DNA of 64,000 bases from Taudactylus pleione (lineage: Eukaryota; Chordata; Amphibia; Anura; Myobatrachidae). Both the position numbers and the translations under genes were made by a program. A model generated the notes under the pieces. The model made no database searches. It was given only the letters and a program-made list of their open reading frames with translations, and was not told the DNA's origin. Each line of letters opens with the position of its first letter. The first letter of the stretch is position 1. The stretch spans positions 9,286,001-9,350,000 of the forward strand of contig JAUIMM010000202.1 in assembly GCA_031769625.1 (NCBI GenBank), given 5' to 3'. Below, piece after piece: positions 33,784 to 45,154 of this stretch.

Positions 33784-34501
33784 GACAATTCCATCTTGCA
33801 CCTCTTTTTTTTCTTTGCATTTGCATTATGTACAGTTTGGGGCCTAGTTTTTCAAACTGCCATCCTGTCTGCCACTGCAGTGCCACTCCTAGATGGGCCA
33901 CGTGTTTGTGCCACCCACTCGTATCGCTTAGCATAGTCATCCAGCTACCTCGGTGCAACCTTTTGGACATAAAAACACTATTGTGAGGTGTGAGGTGTTC
34001 AGAATAGACTGGAAATGAGTGGAAATTAAGGTTATTGAGGTTAATAGTAGCATAGGAGCAGAAAAACCCACAAATTCTGTGATTTTAGCTGTTTTTATGC
34101 TTTTTTAAAAAAAAAATACAGATCCAAAACACAAAACCCAGAACCCAAAACACGGAAGGGTGGTTTTGGCAAAACCAATCCAGATCCAAAACACGAAGAA
34201 AGATCCAGATCCAAAACCAAAACACGAAAAGTGGCCGGTGCACACCCCTAATCTTCACCAGTGAAAAGGTTCTCGAGTTTTGCCGATGGTGAATTGAAGA
34301 GTTTGCTAGCTCTCCAGTATTTTCCCGTAGCAAAGGAGATCTCTCTCACAAGGTTTGACATTCGTAAATTTGAGAGTGGGAAAAAATGCCCAAACTCTCC
34401 AGAGTTTGCAAACTCTCCCAAACTCTCCGCTTAGTAAATTTGCCCCTAAGTGGTAGCTCAGTGTTATTCTTATTCATAAATAATTAATCTTGTGACACTA
34501 A

Positions 34502-34999
34502 GGGCCTGATTCAGAGGTTTCAGCGCTCGCTCTGAATCAGGGAATTTTTTTTTCTTTGGTGCGGCCTTCGGGCCGCTCGCATAGTTGTGAGCGGCCAGGT
34601 GATGGTCGCGATGGTCTCGACCATTGGGGCTTGTGACGAGAGCCATACGGTAGGGTCTCATTCCCGCAAGCCCCAGTGAGTTTCTGGCTCTTAATAGAGC
34701 CGGAAGCTCACCACTGACATCACTCGTGATGTCAGTGGGGCCGCCCCCAAACGTCAGGTGTTCCTTCGGGAACGCCTCTGTTTGGCCATCCACCCCCTCT
34801 GCCCGCCTCCAAAACGGTGCGAGCTGTCGATCAAAATCGACAGCCGTCCCCTTTTGGTGCGAGACCTGGAGCGACGGAGCGCCCGTCGCTAGCTGGGTCT
34901 CACGCATGCACATGTCGGAGCCGGCTACGGCATGCACAGTGGCCAAACATCGACGCGCTCACGAGCGCATACCGCTTGCGAGTGGGTCTGAATCAGGCC
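34502..34999. mobile_element. GGGCCTGATTCAG multi-hairpin element, 498 bp
   Basis: The ends GGGCCTGATTCAG and CTGAATCAGGCC are flanked by TAA (34499-34501 and 35000-35002), so a PIF/Harbinger-type target. The interior is a chain of hairpins that matches, hairpin for hairpin, the element at 17860-18167 although the arms have diverged. It splits the 53-bp array. Confidence 0.85.
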
Positions 35000-35193
35000 T
35001 AAGTGTTATCACAGTGTGTTATTCTTATTCATAAATAATCTTGTGACACTAAGTGGCAGCACAGTGTGTTATTGGTTTCTTATTCAAAAAAAATCTTGTG
35101 ACACTGTAGGTCATTGATACTGCAGCGTGATATTTAAAATTGGTACAAATTGATGTGTGTGTGCTGTACCCCACTACATTTGTTTTTGTTGAT

Positions 35194-35594
35194 ATGGAGA
35201 ACGATCAGTTGAGACTTGAGAGGAGAGCAGGAACCATATACCCCTGTTGGAGCTGCTGCCAGTGCCACCAGTCATGATGATACTAGTCCATCTACATCAT
35301 CTACTAAAGCTGATGCCCAAGTGCATACAGAGCTTAAGTCAGGCATCTATAATCAAGATCCAATCTTTTACAGTGGTAAAGAAGAAAACATCAAAGGGAA
35401 AGTTAGCTGCAGAAAGACATAAAATTGGCAATATGCCAGTTTCACCACATGAAGTGGCAAGGAAAGGCACAAGTGAACATGCTGATATAGAAATCGAGGA
35501 TGCTTCTGTGGAAGTGCACCAGGATGAGCAGGATATTTGTGTAGCTGACGTTAATGAGGATGTTGATGATGAGGAAGTTGTTGATGTAAATTAG
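35194..35594 (+). pseudogene. N-terminal remnant of hAT element C transposase
   Basis: ATG at 35194 starts MENDQL, the counterpart of MEDQTF in copies A and B. In two other frames follow DTSPSTSSTKADAQ (about 35280-35320) and DIEIEDASVEVHQDEQD (about 35486-35535), which match the acidic N-terminal region of the other copies. The BED finger and the catalytic region are absent. Internal deletion has left about 130 codons. Confidence 0.75.
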
Positions 35595-36479
35595 GCACCG
35601 GTGGATGAAACTGTTGTCGCGCATGATAAGGAAAAGCCCGTTGTCATGTCTGGACACAAGACATAAAAAAATTGGTTGCTTTGACTCATCTGCATCACCA
35701 GTGTGTTTTTTTGGGGGAAAGTTTAGTGTTTTTTTTCTAGGCAGATGCACTTGCTGGAGAACTGAAGGAGAAGCCACCACTGCATCATATGCCACTTGAG
35801 CTGACAATTTACTTACCAACAGCTATTTGCATCTCTTCAGTTCTGTGTCCGTTGGGAAGAAAGATAGAATGTCTTCATCCCTTCTGGGATGAAAATCCAC
35901 TCCCAGCAGCAGCAGGCATAGCGCTCAGGGATTCTCAAGAAAGACACAATGTAAGGCATTTTGGAAGCCACTAATTAAGTTTTTATTTTAATGTCCCTGT
36001 ACAGGGTGGGAATGCTTTTCTAGTGAAGTGGAATCTTTACAAAGGATTGTTTAACAGTCAATTGTTTTTGAAAACACTACTTGTAGTCTTCTGGGATGAA
36101 TATCCACTCCCATTAGCAGCAGGCATAGCACTCAGGGATTATTCTGGGGCAAGGACTGATGTGAATGAGTAAAATATTTTTTGTAAATGCCTCCCCTCCT
36201 CTCACATTTTTTGATTCCGATCAACAAATTTATGAAAGTAAATACATACATACTCCAACTCCATCAGGCCTCTTGAATAATAAAAACATTTATTTCCTGA
36301 TGTGCCATGTTGGAAGTTGAACTGCCACCTGTTTGTGCCGCCCATTGCTGCCACTTAGCTTAGTCAGCCAGCTAGCTTGGTGCAAATTTTGGGCCTAAAC
36401 TTGATGAAAACAATATTGTGAGCTGTGAGGTGGTCAAAATTTACTGGAAATGAGTGGAAATTAATTTATTGAGGTTAAT
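35595..36479. other. decayed interior of hAT element C
   Basis: No frame continues. GATGAAAATCCACTCCCAGCAGC and its repeat at about 36097 show a local duplication of the segment that in copies A and B encodes the SSSQRGSR region. Confidence 0.45.
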
Positions 36480-36662
36480 AATACTGTAGGAACAAAGAAC
36501 CCCCAAATTATGTAATTTTAGCAGATTTTATAATTTTTTTTAAAAAAAATACAGATCCAAAACCAAAACAAAAGGGGCGGTTTTGGCAAAACCAAATCCA
36601 GATCCAAAACACAAGGAGATACATATCCAAAACCAAAACATGGGGGTCGGTGCACATCTCTA

Positions 36663-37337
36663 ATATATTGTGATAACTTGGGGTAATTAGCTTGGTAGAG
36701 TGTCAGTGGTGCAGTGTTAGGTGCTTGAATCAGGGTCCACACATAGCTTTCAGGTTATAAATAAAAGAAATGTGCTTTACTGTCAGCATAGGAAGAAAAA
36801 TAAATGCCTAGCCCCCATTTAGGGCACTGACTCACTTCTTCATCCCTGACTAACTTTGGGAAGCAAGTCTGCAAATGTGACAGTCTCAGTCCTTTAGTCC
36901 TGTCTCTCACAGACCATGATATTGGCATCCTGGCATTCACACACAGTCTCTCTTGTGTCCTCCCTGCCTCCTCCAGGTATGGACACTGGCTTCCTTAGCC
37001 TGCAGCTTAGCTGCTTCAATGTTACACATACAGTCTGAGAATTGTGGTCCTCCCTGCCTTCTGCAGGTCCAGACTCAGGCCCCTGACCTCCAGTAGCCTC
37101 CAGACACACTGGACTCTGTAGCTGCCAGTTCTCCCTGGATTGATATAACATGCAGCTTGACTGTAGGTCTGCCTCGTTAGCATTCACTTGGCTTAGCTCT
37201 CCACAAGGCAGCCCACAGGTGTGGCAAAACTCTACCTTTATCTACCTTATGTGGGTGGATCTCTCTAGTCCCACTCATTGGCACCATTTTTGGTTATACT
37301 GCCACTATATATATGTGTGTGTGTGTATGTATGTATA

Positions 37338-37387
<50 letters not shown>

Positions 37388-37391
37388 AAAT
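36663..37391. other. no gene recognised; TG/TA microsatellite at the end
   Basis: The stretch 36700-37300 is of unknown origin. Bases 37311-37380 are a TG-then-TA microsatellite immediately next to hAT element B. Confidence 0.45.
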
Positions 37392-40271
37392 TAGGGGTGG
37401 GCACCGGCCACTTTTCGTGTTTTGGATCTGGATTGGTTTTGCCAAAACCACCCTTCCGTGTTTTGGGTTCTGGGTTTTGTGTTTTGGATCTGTACAAACA
37501 CGTGGCCCATCTAGGAGTGACACTGCAGTGGCAGACAGGATCGCAGTTTGAAAAACTAGGCCCCAAACAGTACATAATGCAAAGTAAAAAAAGAGGTGCA
37601 AGATGGAATTGTCCTTGGGCCCTCCCACCCACCCTTATGTTGTATAAACAGGACATGCACACTTTAACAAACCAATCATTTCAGTGCCAGGGTCTGCCAC
37701 ACGACTGTGGCTGAAATGATTGGTTCGTTTGGGCCCCCACAAAACAAGCTGGCAATTAATCTGTCCCTGCACAAACTGGCTCTACGGAGGCAAGATGTCG
37801 TCCTCATCCTCCTCATCCACCGATTCCTCACCCTCTTCAGTGTTGTGTACATCCTCATCCTCACAGAGTATTAACTCGTCCCCGCTGGAATCCACCACCA
37901 CAGGTCCCTCTGTACGTTCTGGAGGCTGGTCTCCCTGGAAGAGTTGATAATTCATTTTTATGAACATCATCTTCTCCACATTTTGTGGAAGCAACCTCCT
38001 ACGCCTTTCGCTGACAAGGTTCCCGGCTGCCCTAAACACTCTTTCGGAGTACACACTGGCGGGGGGGCAACTCAGGTAAAATAGAGCCAGTTTGTACAGG
38101 GGCCTCCAAATTGCCTCTTTTTCCTGCCAGTACAGGTACGGACTGTCTGACATGCCTACTTGGATGCTGTCACCGATGTAATCCTCCACCATTCTGTCAA
38201 TGGTGACAGTATCATATGCAGTGACAGTAGACATGTCAGAAATTGTTGCCAGGTCCTTCAGTCTGGACCAGATGTCCAAACCTGGTCCTGCCTGCCCTGC
38301 ATCACCGCCAGCGGGTTGCTTAGGATACCTAAGTTTTTTCCTGGCAGCCCCAGTTGCGGGAGAAAATGAAGAAGGAGCTGTTGATGTGTCACGTTCCGCT
38401 TCAGCTGACAGTGTTTTCACCAGCAGGTCTTTGCACCTCTGCAGGCTTGTGTCAGCTGGAAAGAGAGACACCACATAGGCTTTAAACCTAGGATCGAGCA
38501 TGGTGGCCAAAATGTAGTGGTCTGATTTCAACAGATTGACCACCCTGGAATCCTGGCAAAGCGAATGAAGGGCTTCATCCACAAGTCCCACATGCCGAGC
38601 TGAATCGCTCCGTCTTAGCTCCTCCTTCACTTTCTCCAGCTGCTTCTGCAAAAGCCTGATGAGGGGAATGTCCTGACTCAAGCTGGCAGTGTCTGAACTG
38701 ACTTCACGTGTGGCAGGTTCGAAGGGCTGGAGAACCTTGCACAACACGGAAATCATTCTCCACTGCGCTTGAGTCAGGTGCATACCCCCTCCTTTGCCTA
38801 TGTCATAGGTGGATGTATAGGCTTCAATGGCCTTTTGGCAATGGCATCCTCTGAAGCATATAGAGTGTTGAGTTCCATCGCGTCACAACCTCTTGCTTCA
38901 GGTGATGCCGGGCAGGTTCAAGAGTGTTTGCTGGCGCTCCAGTCTTCGGCACGCAGTCGCTGAATGGCGAAAGTTGGCAGAAATTTTTCGGGCCACCCAA
39001 AGCGTCTCCTGCACGCCCCTGTCGCTTTTCAGAAGATTCTGCACCACCAAGTTTATCGTGTGAGCAAAACATGGGACGTGCTGGAATTTGCCCAGATGTA
39101 ATGCCCGCACAATATTGGTGGCGTTGTCAGATATCACAAATCCCCTGGAGAGTCTAAGTGGGGTAAGCCACTGGGTGATGATTTCCCTCAGTTTCTCTAA
39201 GAGTTGTCGGCAGTGTGCCTCTTACTGAAACCGGTGATACATATGCCTTGGAACGAGCTGGCGTTTCTGAGATGCTGCTACTGGTGACGCTGCTGTTGTT
39301 GCTGCATCTACCCAGTGGGCTGTCAGTCATATAGTCCTTAGTCTGCCCTGTTCCACTTGTCCACATGTCCGTGGTTAAGTGGACATTGGGTACAACCGCA
39401 TTTTTCAGGACACTGAGGACACTTTTTCTGACGTTCCTGTACAGTCTCTGTATCGCCTGCCTAGTGAAGTGGAATCTAGACGGAATTTGGAACCGGGGAC
39501 ACACTACCTCCATCAATGGTCTAAATCCCAGTGCACTAATGGCGGATACCGGATGCACGTCTAACACCAACATAGCAGTCAAGGCCTCAGTTATACGTTT
39601 TGCTTCAGGATGACTGCTGTCGTACTTCATCCTCCTCGCTAAGGACTGTTGGAGGGTCAATTGTTTAGTAAAAGTAGTGGTGTTCCTACTTCCTCTCTGG
39701 GATGATGAACGACTCCCAGCAGCAGCAACAGCAGCAGTGGCAGCAGGAGGCGTAGCAATGCAGGATCCTCCGGAGGAATCCCGGATAGGAGAGTCAGTGA
39801 CATGGCCTGCAGGACTACTTCCGATCCTGACTAAGGAGGAAATTGACGAGGAGGGAGTTGACGGCGTGGTTTGCAGGCGTTTGGATACAACAGGACAACG
39901 GGATTTAGGTGTCCCTGGACTGCTTATGGTCTTAGCCAAAGTTTCTGAACTTGACAGTAACTTTTTATGAACGCGCTGTAGGTGCCGTATAAGGGAGGAT
40001 GTTCCTAGGTGGTCAACGTCCCTACCCCCAGGGGCGCTGAGAGGGGGGGGAGCGGGTACAGATTACCCGGGCAAAGCAGGGGGCCCGGGCCGTCTGCAGC
40101 ACTTCACTGTTTTTTTTTCCAACTTTTTTTCTATTTTAATTCTCCTTCACTAATTCACCGTGGGCGGTCGCAGGTGTCGGGGGGTGGGGTTAACCACACT
40201 GTCTGTGTGACTGTCAGTGTCACAAACAGTGAGTGTCACTCACTTACAAATGCATGCTGTAGCCGCACCGC

Positions 40272-40345
40272 TGGTGCTGGCTGAGCGAGAGCCTCGCGAG
40301 ATAATGACGTCATCATCTCGCGAGGCTCTCTCTCAGCAGGCACCA
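40272..40345. repeat. palindrome with a CRE-type centre
   Basis: Arms of about 31 bp around GAGCCTCGCGAGAT and its complement, with TGACGTCA at 40305-40312 in the loop. TGACGTCA is the consensus site of CREB/ATF factors, but no transcript is shown here. Confidence 0.8.
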
Positions 40346-40621
40346 GCTCCAGGCGGCGGGCGGAGGCTGCGAGGCGAGGCATTCAATAAAGGCAGCCAGG
40401 TGAATGCAGGCATCATTGGGTTTTTTTGTGCAACAGACAGTGAGTTGGAATAAATCTGTGAGACTGACTGTCACTCACTGTCTGTGAAGGGATGAGCTGA
40501 CTGCTAGGCTCAGGCTGTGAATCTGTGGAAGTGGACTTTGACACTGTGCTGCCTGTTGCTAATAGTTGTAAATCTATAAATTGTATATATGTTATAAATA
40601 TGGTGATGGATGCATAATGTA

Positions 40622-40664
<43 letters not shown>

Positions 40665-40720
40665 TATATCATATTTATATAATAGGTATATCTAAATGTG
40701 TGTAATATATAGTATGTGTG

Positions 40721-40752
<32 letters not shown>
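40622..40752. repeat. TG/TA microsatellite
   Basis: GT repeats followed by two long AT runs with a short interruption. Confidence 0.9.
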
Positions 40753-40760
<8 letters not shown>

Positions 40761-42499
40761 AAATAATGGGGTCTTGGGGTATGCGCTCTGCAACTGATGA
40801 CAGCTTAGATGCACTGCAGAAAATAGCATGCAGCCAGTGGCGTAAGTTCATTCCAGATGCCCCGAGGCAAGCTGTAATTTGGTGCCGCTGACACTGTAAT
40901 ATTGCAATTTGCATGCAGACAGGCTATAGATAGACGAAGGCAGCAGCTGATAGTCTGACATGGAGCTCTCCACTAGTGTATGGTGGCTTTTCAAGTGGCG
41001 GGAAGGGGTGCCATGTATTGGGCGGCCGTGACAGTACACTCCGAGTACATAGTTACAGCCCTCAGATCTGGAACCCGGTGGCAGGCGCCTCCATTGTCTC
41101 CCATAGTTCTGCCCCTGCATCCAGCTGCTATGCACTGCAGCCCAAAAAATTCTGTCCTGTCTCTCCCTCTTATAGCCAGCGAAAATGTCATGCGCTGCAT
41201 ATGGTTGCCGGAGAATCGCCTCAAAGTAGGAACAGCAACTACAAAACAGCAGCCAGAGACTGTGCACCCAAGAAAGAGAGGGGAAACAAGGGCAAGGCCC
41301 CCAATTCCAGCTGCATGCTCCCAGCAGCCTCCTGTTTCCCCATGGCTGGGTCAGTGGTTGTCTCTTTGTGTAGTGTGCTGTTGCTACCGCCTGTGTACGT
41401 GTGTCCCAAAACAAACGCGAAAGTGAGATTGGGATCTTACAGCAGCACACAGATAATAAAATATAACTGGGCAGAATGAAGAGGCCATAAATACCCTAGA
41501 GCAATGTAAAAATCCTGATATATTAATTCTCATATTCTCTCTCTCCCCCCCCCCCCACACACACCCTCCATGGGGGGGCCCTTGGAGGTTGCTGTACCAG
41601 GGCCCAGGAATTCTCTTGGCAGCCATGCCTACCCCTACTTACTTCACCTTTACATATGGTACATATGGCAAGACAGTTGTTGTCCGGATTTGGATAGAAA
41701 TATTGCCAGACCAAAGAGGTGGAATGTTTGGTCTTCTGCCCAGGCATGACCGTGATGGGCTTTTTCATCCCACGGACAACAACTGTCTCCCCCGGAGCCT
41801 GATTTAAACAAACTACATCACCATCAGAATCCTCCTCGCCAACTTCCTCCTCAGCGCCAGCTACACCAGTATCCTCATCCTGTTGTACTTCAACAGTGAC
41901 ATCTTCAATTTGCATATCAGCAAGTGGACTGTGGGTGCTCCTTTCAGCACTTGCAGGGGGTGTGCAAATGGTGGAAAGAGCCACCTCTTCCCGTCCAGTG
42001 CTGGGAAGGTCAGGCATCGCAACTGCCACCACACTTGGACTCTCCTTGGGGATTTGTGATATCTTCTTAGAACGCACAGTTCTTCACTGTGCTTTTGCCA
42101 GCTTAACTTGTTTGATTTTTTTAGTGGGAGGAGGGCTTCCATCGTCATGTGAACCTGAACCACTAGTCATGAACATAGGGAAAGACCTTAGCCGTTCCTT
42201 GCCACTCCGTGTCGTAAATGGCATATTGGCAAGTTTACGTTTCTCTTCAGATGATTTAAATGTTTTATTCAAGGTCATTTTCCTGAACTTTGTCATTTGG
42301 GATTGTATGTGCCCTCTACTATGACATTGGGCATCGGCCTTGGCAGACGACGTTGATGGCATGTTATCGTCTATGTCTTGACTAGTGGCAGCAGCTTCAG
42401 CACTAGGAGGAAGTGGTTCTTGATCTTTCCCTATTTTATTTTTATCGGAGAAAGTTTGGTCCTCCATTTATGTTATATTGATACATACGTGCGGTTAAG

Positions 42500-43060
42500 G
42501 CGCACACAAACACAGAAAATAATTTTTTATTTTTGTTGGAGACTAGTGCACTTTGTGGGTTACACCACCCTTTAAGAAATGAGCCAGCCGGCCCTTTACT
42601 TATGGGACACAGGCGCACACTTGGCGCTGCTCCTTTGTTGATGCACGTGCAGCTACAGCCCAGACAATTCACAAAGACAGAAAAAAAAATTTTTTTTATT
42701 CTTTGTGGAGCGCACTTTGGGGGTTACACCACCCTTTAACAGACAGACGCACGCTTGGCGCTGCTGCTTTGAGGATGCACGTACAGTGCAGACAATTCAC
42801 AAACACAGAAGAAAATGTTTTATTTTTGTTGGAGTGCACTACTTTGTTGATCCACGTGCGGCTACTGCGGACACAATTCACAAACACAAAAAAATATATT
42901 TATTTTGTTTGGAGTGCCCTTTGGGGGGGTTACAGCACCCTTTAACGGACAAGCCAGCCGGCCCTTTACTTATGGGACACAGGCGCACGCTTGGCGCTGC
43001 TCCTTTGTTGATGCACGTGCAGCCACAGTGCACACAATTCACAAACACAGAAAATATATT
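42500..43060. repeat. subterminal tandem repeats of hAT element B
   Basis: About three and a half diverged units, complementary to the 160-bp array of element A, with GATGCACGTGC and GTTACA(C/G)CACCCTTTAA. Some units have internal deletions. Confidence 0.85.
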
Positions 43061-43073
43061 TTTTTAACCATGG

Positions 43074-43187
43074 CCATGATTTTGCCAAAACCTCTATTGA
43101 TTTATTGCAAAATTCTATTGCAAAATGTATTATATATAATTAGTAATGTTGGAGTTGTGCACTTGTAATTCTACTTTTTGTGTATGC
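43074..43187. repeat. 115-bp direct repeat, left copy
   Basis: Begins CATGATTTTGCCAAAACCTC and ends GTAATTCTACTTTTTGTGTA. A copy with a few changes lies at 46160-46275, about 3 kb away in the same direction. The region between holds simple repeats and small elements. Confidence 0.8.
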
Positions 43188-43215
43188 AACAATAGTCTTC
43201 ACAGGTAGCACCTCC

Positions 43216-43217
<2 letters not shown>

Positions 43218-43258
<41 letters not shown>
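43218..43258. repeat. TA microsatellite
   Basis: About 20 AT dinucleotides without interruption. Confidence 0.95.
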
Positions 43259-43260
<2 letters not shown>

Positions 43261-43646
43261 GGGTGTGCAGTCTAGGGCTCCTTTTGTACATATTCTATTT
43301 AGTGTGCTCCTATGCACACCTGAAGGCATGAGATGCCTTCAGCCTAGGCTAGCACCCCTTCCCACCTGTCCCCTATTGGTTTTGAGCAGGGGTCTGGCAT
43401 TTTGACTGCACTTTAGTAAGAGGCACAATCTAGGTAAGTCCTAAAAAATGTTATACTGTAGTGCAGCTATGGGTTGATTTTTGGGGCATGGGTCCCCTGG
43501 ATTGCTTTGGTTGGGCTGCTTCAGGGCATTGCATTATAAACACATTTTTCCTTTCTTGCACTTTAGCACCTCTATTGTTTGTTTAATATATATGTATTAT
43601 TTTCACCTTACTATATGCAGCAGTAGCTGCTCTTATCTATCTAACA

Positions 43647-44040
43647 CAGTGCTCGAAGTGAGCCGGTATGCAACGGTATAGCATACCGGGACTTCAAGCA
43701 AGCACTATTTTTTTTTTAACTAGCTTGGAAGGAACAGCTCAAGGGCGGGGTTGTGGCTACATTTTAAAGATAGGGGGCCGCTGAAGCCGCACTTTACATT
43801 ACATACCCTGTGGCCAGGAGCTTCTTCTCTCTGTCTCCCTGCCGCCTGTCACATAGCTGTCCGGCAGCCGCAGCGTCCGACGGTGTCTGGCAGAATGCTG
43901 ATTGGTGGATGGCTCTAGTACCATCCACCAATCACAGTGGTGGGATGTCTCCCCACACTGATTGGTGGATGGCTGGAGCTATCCACCAATCAGAATTCAG
44001 AAGGCTGTAGGACTAGACAACAAGAGATTGCAGGCAGGGT
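43647..44040. mobile_element. hAT-like 5' end with hairpins
   Basis: CAGTGCTCGAAGTGAGCCGG at 43647 resembles an hAT terminal repeat and forms a hairpin with CCGGGACTTCAAGCAAGCACT downstream. At 43898-43992 two hairpins with arms TGATTGGTGGATGG and its complement follow in a row. The right end was not found. Confidence 0.5.
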
Positions 44041-44279
44041 AAGTACAGCAGGTTCCATGGTTGGGTCGCCTCATAGATCTGAGGTCTATTATACTATTTG
44101 CAATGAGGGAAAGAGGGAGAATAGATTTGAACCATACATTTTAATAAAAAGGGAAGGCAGATGTTTAATGAGGGGATATTTGTGGCATTATGTTTCATTT
44201 TGTAATGTGTGTGTAGTGCATTATTTTTAATAAGGGGAGTGTGTGTGGGGAGGGGGTTGGTGGCAAATCTGTGGCTTGA

Positions 44280-44690
44280 GTCTGTATGTGGAGCACTTCT
44301 ACTATAGTGGGCACAACTATTGTGGGCAATGTATAGAGGGCACTACTACTATGGGCAATACATAGAGGGCACTACTGTGAAATGTATAGAGAGCACTTCT
44401 ACTGTGGGCATTGTATAGAGAGCACTACTACTGTGGGCATTGTATAGAGGGCACTACTACTGTGAAATGTATAGAGAGCACTACTACTGTGGGCATTGTA
44501 TAGAGGGCACTACTACTGTGGGCATTGTATAGAGTGCACTACTACTGTGGGCATTGTATAGAGGATACTACTACTGTGGACATTGCTTAGGGGGCACTAC
44601 TACTGTGGGTATTGTATAGAGGGCACTACTACTGTGGGCATTGTATAAGGGGCACTACTACTGTGTGGCATAATGTGTATAAGGGGTACT
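44280..44690. repeat. minisatellite, about 29-bp units
   Basis: Around 13 units built from GGGCACTACTACTGTGGGC and ATTGTATAGAG. Some units lack the middle part. Confidence 0.9.
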
Positions 44691-45154
44691 ATGGTGTGGT
44701 ACACTACACTGAGAAAGGCGCACGCCTTAAGGACATGCCCCATTTAAATGGCCACCCTCTTTCCCCGCCGCTCATCGAAGACGCGCGCATAGGTACAACC
44801 TTATATTTTCCATACCCCTACTTCAAAATTCACACTTCGACCACTGATCTAACACCTTTTACACTTCACCTTTCCTTAATAGAGTGATAACCTGCGGTGG
44901 CTCAGCTTGGCTGGTTTAGGGGTGTCCTGTGTTCTGGATTTCAACCCCAGTATGTTAGGGACCTACCCTCAGAGGTTTCCTGGGCGCGGTGGGCAGGGGC
45001 TGGCTGGCAACTTTTAGTCTGGGGGGCACATGCAATGAAGTGGCCCGGGCAGGGGCGTAGACCGAGCCTGGCACCGTAGATGCAGATGGAGGGCCGGGCA
45101 CCGGGACGGCCCGGGCCCCATAGCATCTGCACTTTCTGCACCTACAGTAGTTAC

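Larger units (their letters stand above)
29766..34250 (+). mobile_element. hAT element A, 4.5 kb, both ends and perfect 8-bp duplication
   Basis: Terminal inverted repeats are TAGGGGTGAGCGGGTTCGG and CCGGTGCACACCCCTA. ATCTTCAC is repeated exactly on both sides (29758-29765 and 34251-34258). It carries an array of six 160-bp repeats (30190-31190), then a transposase pseudogene (31243-33783), then a 3' UTR. About 0.7 kb, which in element B codes for the C-terminal dimerisation region, is deleted at 33782. Confidence 0.92.
28005..34446. mobile_element. GGGGTAAATTTACTAAG inverted-repeat element carrying nested insertions
   Basis: The ends GGGGTAAATTTACTAAG and CTTAGTAAATTTGCCCC are inverted and flanked by TAA (28002-28004 and 34447-34449), as in PIF/Harbinger elements. 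Near both ends the text repeats CTCTCAAATTTAC and GAGAGTTT-like phrases. The original element was probably only a few hundred bases. The rest is the foldback elements at 28322-29590 and the hAT element at 29766-34250. Confidence 0.8.
26560..36662 (+). mobile_element. hAT element C, outermost of the nest
   Basis: The left part (26560-26720) matches the 5' region of hAT element A (TTTTCCCGCMTGACTC, GAGGCAAAACGTCATC, GCGCCATTTTC-like text). The right part (36480-36662) matches its 3' end, with ATACAGATCCAAAACC, GGTTTTGGCAAAACC and a final GGTGCACATCTCTA. In between are tandem arrays, the start of a transposase ORF (35194-35594) and about 6.4 kb of inserted elements. The 5' tip TAGGGGTG is lost. 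It has lost most of its transposase. Confidence 0.75.
40029..41627. mobile_element. 1.6-kb non-autonomous hAT element inside element B
   Basis: CCTACCCC is repeated exactly at 40021-40028 and 41628-41635, an 8-bp hAT target duplication that also restores the transposase reading frame when removed. Ends are CAGGGGCGCTGAGAGG and, on the other strand, CATGGCTGCCAAGAGA, imperfect inverted repeats. Inside are a hairpin (40272-40345) and a microsatellite (40622-40752). ORFs at 40976-41479 have no recognised domain. Confidence 0.85.
37782..42467 (-). pseudogene. BED-type hAT transposase, copy B with intact C-terminus
   Basis: The frame starts at 42467 with MEDQTFSDKNK. A CGA-to-TGA change near 42090 makes one stop, after which the acidic region and BED finger continue to the insertion at 41628. 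It resumes at 40020 with TSSLIRHLQR and runs to a frameshift near 39300, with DMWTSGTGQTKDYMT before it. ISDNATNIVRALHLGK follows at about 39090-39137. The last frame (38783-37782) is open for 333 codons and includes LYWQEKEAIWRPLYKLALFYL, PPASVYSERVFRAAGNLVS and LLPQNVEKMMFIKMNY, the hAT dimerisation region that copy A lacks, then an acidic tail. It is inactive through stop, frameshift and insertion, but it is close to a consensus for the family. Confidence 0.9.
37392..43065 (-). mobile_element. hAT element B, minus strand, best-preserved copy
   Basis: The 3' end at 37392 reads TAGGGGTGGGCACCGG on the plus strand, the same as the end of element A. The transposase pseudogene fills 37782-42467, and the 160-bp subterminal repeats are at 42500-43060. 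No 5' tip is visible, so that end is truncated near 43065. A 1.6-kb hAT element is inserted at 40029-41627. Confidence 0.88.

Noticed and set aside
37782..38783. Domesticated ZBED-type host gene from the 333-codon open frame
   Set aside because: The frame is only the C-terminal third. The upstream part has a stop, a frameshift and a 1.6-kb insertion, and the element end is next to it.
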